Source: Actinidia chinensis (taxonomy: Eukaryota; Streptophyta; Magnoliopsida; Ericales; Actinidiaceae). From it: a DNA stretch of 17,500 nucleotides. Positions 15,930-17,500 of this stretch are shown piece after piece. The stretch lies in NCBI GenBank assembly GCA_009663005.1, contig CM018893.1, positions 13,836,152 through 13,853,651 on the forward strand, in the 5' to 3' direction. The position numbers and the translations under genes are program-made. The notes beneath the pieces were generated by a model. It was not told where the DNA came from, made no database searches, and saw nothing but the letters and a program-made list of their open reading frames with translations. The stretch's first letter is position 1. Each line of letters opens with the position of its first letter.

Positions 15930-16373
15930 TATTGAAGTCCAGCCCACCTGGATGAGCCCAAGCTTAGTAGCCAAGCCCAAGCCTGGTTGGCTCACATGGA
16001 GTGTCCATGTGAGAGTGAAACTCTCGAGTTAACTAGAACTCTTGAGAGGATTATCTCGAGGAAGAATATGATAACAATTAGGTATCCTACTGGAAGTCTA
16101 CCACCTCCTTCCTTAGTCTATAAAAGGGAGGATAGGGGGCTGAGATTATGTGTGTTGTGGGCTGAGAGCGGTATGCCGTGAGTTGAGAGTAAGAGGTAAG
16201 ACAGAGAGAGATTGTGAGAGAGAGAGTTGAGAGAGTGAGTCTCCTCTTTTGTAATCCATTCGTTCGATTAGTGGATTATTGATTTCTCTCTGTGGACGTA
16301 GGTATTATTGGCCGAACCACATAAATTTCTATTGTCTTGTGTGTGTGATCGGTGATTCATTTTGAGCACAACA
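15930..16373 (+). repeat. 3' LTR of the gag-only copia
   Basis: Starts TATTGAAGTCC (the 5' LTR has TGTTGAAGTC, so the terminal dinucleotide has mutated) and ends GAGCACAACA at 16373. TATA box at 16119-16126; hairpin CACATGGA/TCCATGTG at 15993-16011. An extra GAGTTGAGAGAGTGAG stretch near 16221-16240 distinguishes it from the 5' copy. The end lies only about 80 bases before a splice-acceptor-like sequence at 16454. Confidence 0.9.
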
Positions 16374-16454
16374 ATTACTTACTTTTGGTTGTTGAAACTA
16401 CTAAACCTCAATTCCTCCCTCCATCCACTTCTTTGTATTTGATTCATTTGGCAG

Positions 16455-16569
16455 ATTGCTTCCACTGATGGAAAGCCATATTCTGGGCAAACTCCAGACA
16501 TTGCAAGGGAAAACTTTCAAAAGAAAGGCTTCCCTTGCATAAAGTTGTGGCATGGGAAGAGATTCTCGT
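16455..16569 (+). CDS. putative exon of an unidentified host gene
   Basis: A pyrimidine-rich acceptor (CTTCTTTGTATTTGATTCATTTGGCAG) precedes 16455. The phase-0 frame reads IASTDGKPYSGQTPDIAR, then ENFQKKGFPCIKLWHGKRFS, with balanced composition unlike the AT-rich surroundings. Two donors are possible: after 16567 (GTGTAA) or after 16569 (GTAATA). With the second, the frame runs on through the small exon at 16979 and the exon at 17372 to a stop. I do not recognise the protein. A second frame (LLPLMESHILGKLQTLQG) is open for 28 codons, so the choice of frame is not proven. Confidence 0.35.
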
Positions 16570-17371
16570 GTAATATAGATGGTGTTTGGGTATTTCAAAG
16601 TGTATTACATATGAGTTGCGTGCGTACTTGTGAAAATTGTTATCTTGTTGTTGTGACCTACATCCTATTCTTGTTATCTTGTTAATTATAAGTGACAGGA
16701 ATTTTTCTTGGATACTGTTCTGTTGGCTCATGCAGAATTTCTCTTTTATTGAGAGTTGATACGATTTAATTGTTCTTAGCACAAAGATGAGTCATGGAAT
16801 TAAATGGGCGCGCAAAGTTCTCTTACACCTAGGAAGGACCACCACTGGTAAACTTGGTCTACATGACTTTTAAGGTCCTTGAATATCCCCATATAGTCTG
16901 GTTGTGTTTTAGGTGCAATGATAGATTGTTACGGTGAAACTGTATATTTAATGCTTTAGTTTAATTGTTTCCATGCAGTCAATGATCACCCAAGTAAGAG
17001 TTTATTTAGTACTTTAACGAGGCAGTGAAAGGGACAGGGATCGAATTATCACACTAGCGGGGATGGGGAAGGGGGAGGTTAATTTATGGGACTGTATTGG
17101 AAGGTAATTTTGAAAGAGTTTGATTTAACTTGTTTGGCTATGGTGTTTGTGTTTCTTGAGCATTGTGCTTCTTAGTTGAATTTGGCTATATAGAGGATAT
17201 TATATAATGTTTGGTGCATGATAGCAAACAAAATATTCATTTTCCTTCAGTTTCCTGTCCGTTAGTTTATGATTTGCTTTTGGGGGATTAATATGAACTG
17301 TGGAAGTTTACGGACTTTGATTAGCATTGTGTGCTAAATGTCGTTCCTTTTCTTCTGTGTATGTTTTGCAG
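16570..17371 (+). other. introns of the putative gene
   Basis: AT- and T-rich sequence with the micro-exon at 16979-16993 inside. I see no repeat family or coding motif. The minus-strand open stretches at 16401-16782 cover the exon antisense and have no recognisable motif. Confidence 0.3.
16979..16993 (+). CDS. putative 15-base micro-exon
   Basis: The acceptor TTTAATTGTTTCCATGCAG ends at 16978 and the donor CAA/GTAAGAG starts at 16994, a near-consensus pair around 15 bases. Its length is a multiple of three, and in the phase set by 16569 it supplies NDHP without a stop. In the phase set by 16567 it makes a TGA. Confidence 0.3.
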
Positions 17372-17457
17372 TTTCTTGGATTCAAAAATGCATTTATTCA
17401 GAGGTTACTTCGGGAATTGGTGGAACTGTAGAACAGTTTCTTACCATCCAGATTTAG
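17372..17457 (+). CDS. putative last exon of the unidentified gene
   Basis: The acceptor TTCTGTGTATGTTTTGCAG ends at 17371. In the frame continuing from 16569 and the micro-exon it reads SWIQKCIYSEVTSGIGG and TVEQFLTIQI, then TAG at 17455-17457. An alternative that skips the micro-exon and uses the 16567 donor reads FLDSKMHLFRGYFGNWWN and stays open to the window end, so a different exon end beyond 17500 is possible. No homology recognised. Confidence 0.33.
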
Positions 17458-17500
17458 CAATGGGGATTTGGGAACAAAGCATAACTCTCAATGCAAAAAA

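Larger units (their letters stand above)
12731..16373 (+). mobile_element. copia element with gag and protease only
   Basis: Two related LTRs (12731 to about 13166 and 15930-16373) enclose a 2.76-kb interior with a long leader, gag, a zinc knuckle, a disrupted protease and a 3' noncoding tail with a 55-bp repeat and a polypurine tract. I looked for integrase (GPSP, DNG-type motif), reverse transcriptase (YxDD) and RNase H and saw none. There is no room for them. It resembles gag-bearing non-autonomous elements (the TR-GAG class described in plants), with a protease remnant added. Flanks are CTTAC (12726-12730) and ATTAC (16374-16378), one mismatch; an exact CTTAC also occurs at 16378-16382. 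LTR-LTR differences are frequent, so the copy is old. Confidence 0.88.

Noticed and set aside
15930..15940. Missing TG at the 3' LTR start as evidence against an LTR
   Set aside because: TATTGAAGTCC aligns with TGTTGAAGTC of the 5' LTR and follows a clear polypurine tract; a point mutation explains it.
16401..16782. Minus-strand open frames
   Set aside because: They are antisense to the better-supported plus-strand exon and show no motif.

Overview
The window looks like nuclear DNA of a flowering plant, probably a eudicot. It is AT-rich and carries several generations of LTR retrotransposons, all broken, plus a decayed nuclear-type tRNA-Asp and a few exon-like islands with GT/AG splice signals. 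I see no intact protein-coding gene. No element here could transpose by itself, because every gag or pol reading frame carries stops, indels or large deletions. Edges marked 'about' are read by eye.

Layout. (1) Positions 1-4441: a Ty1/copia element on the minus strand, truncated by the window edge. From high to low coordinates it has a 5' LTR, a primer-binding site, a leader, gag, the aspartic protease and the integrase, and it leaves the window before the reverse transcriptase. A 1.4-kb solo LTR of another family (1568-2969, plus strand) sits inside its gag. (2) 4442-5449: no gene; the part from about 4930 looks like a minus-strand LTR fragment. (3) About 5450-7645: a Ty3/gypsy element of chromovirus type reduced to two LTRs of about 1 kb around a 191-bp core. 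(4) About 7646-11241: AT-rich DNA with weak exon-like stretches, a tRNA-Asp pseudogene at 9141-9199 and a 67-bp tandem duplication at 11011-11144. (5) 11242-17500: a possible plus-strand split gene that I cannot name. Its candidate first visible exon is broken by a solo LTR with a perfect 5-bp target duplication (11288-11806), and one of its introns holds a 3.6-kb plus-strand copia element of the same LTR family (12731-16373).

The 12731-16373 element is the most unusual item. It keeps gag and a protease remnant but shows no integrase, reverse transcriptase or RNase H. The protease segment is present three times in tandem, and a 55-bp repeat lies before the polypurine tract. Most of its stop codons are of the C-to-T kind expected from decay of methylated DNA.

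The genes do not form a pathway. The biology on show is nested insertion, LTR-LTR recombination, internal deletion and mutational decay next to a possible host gene.
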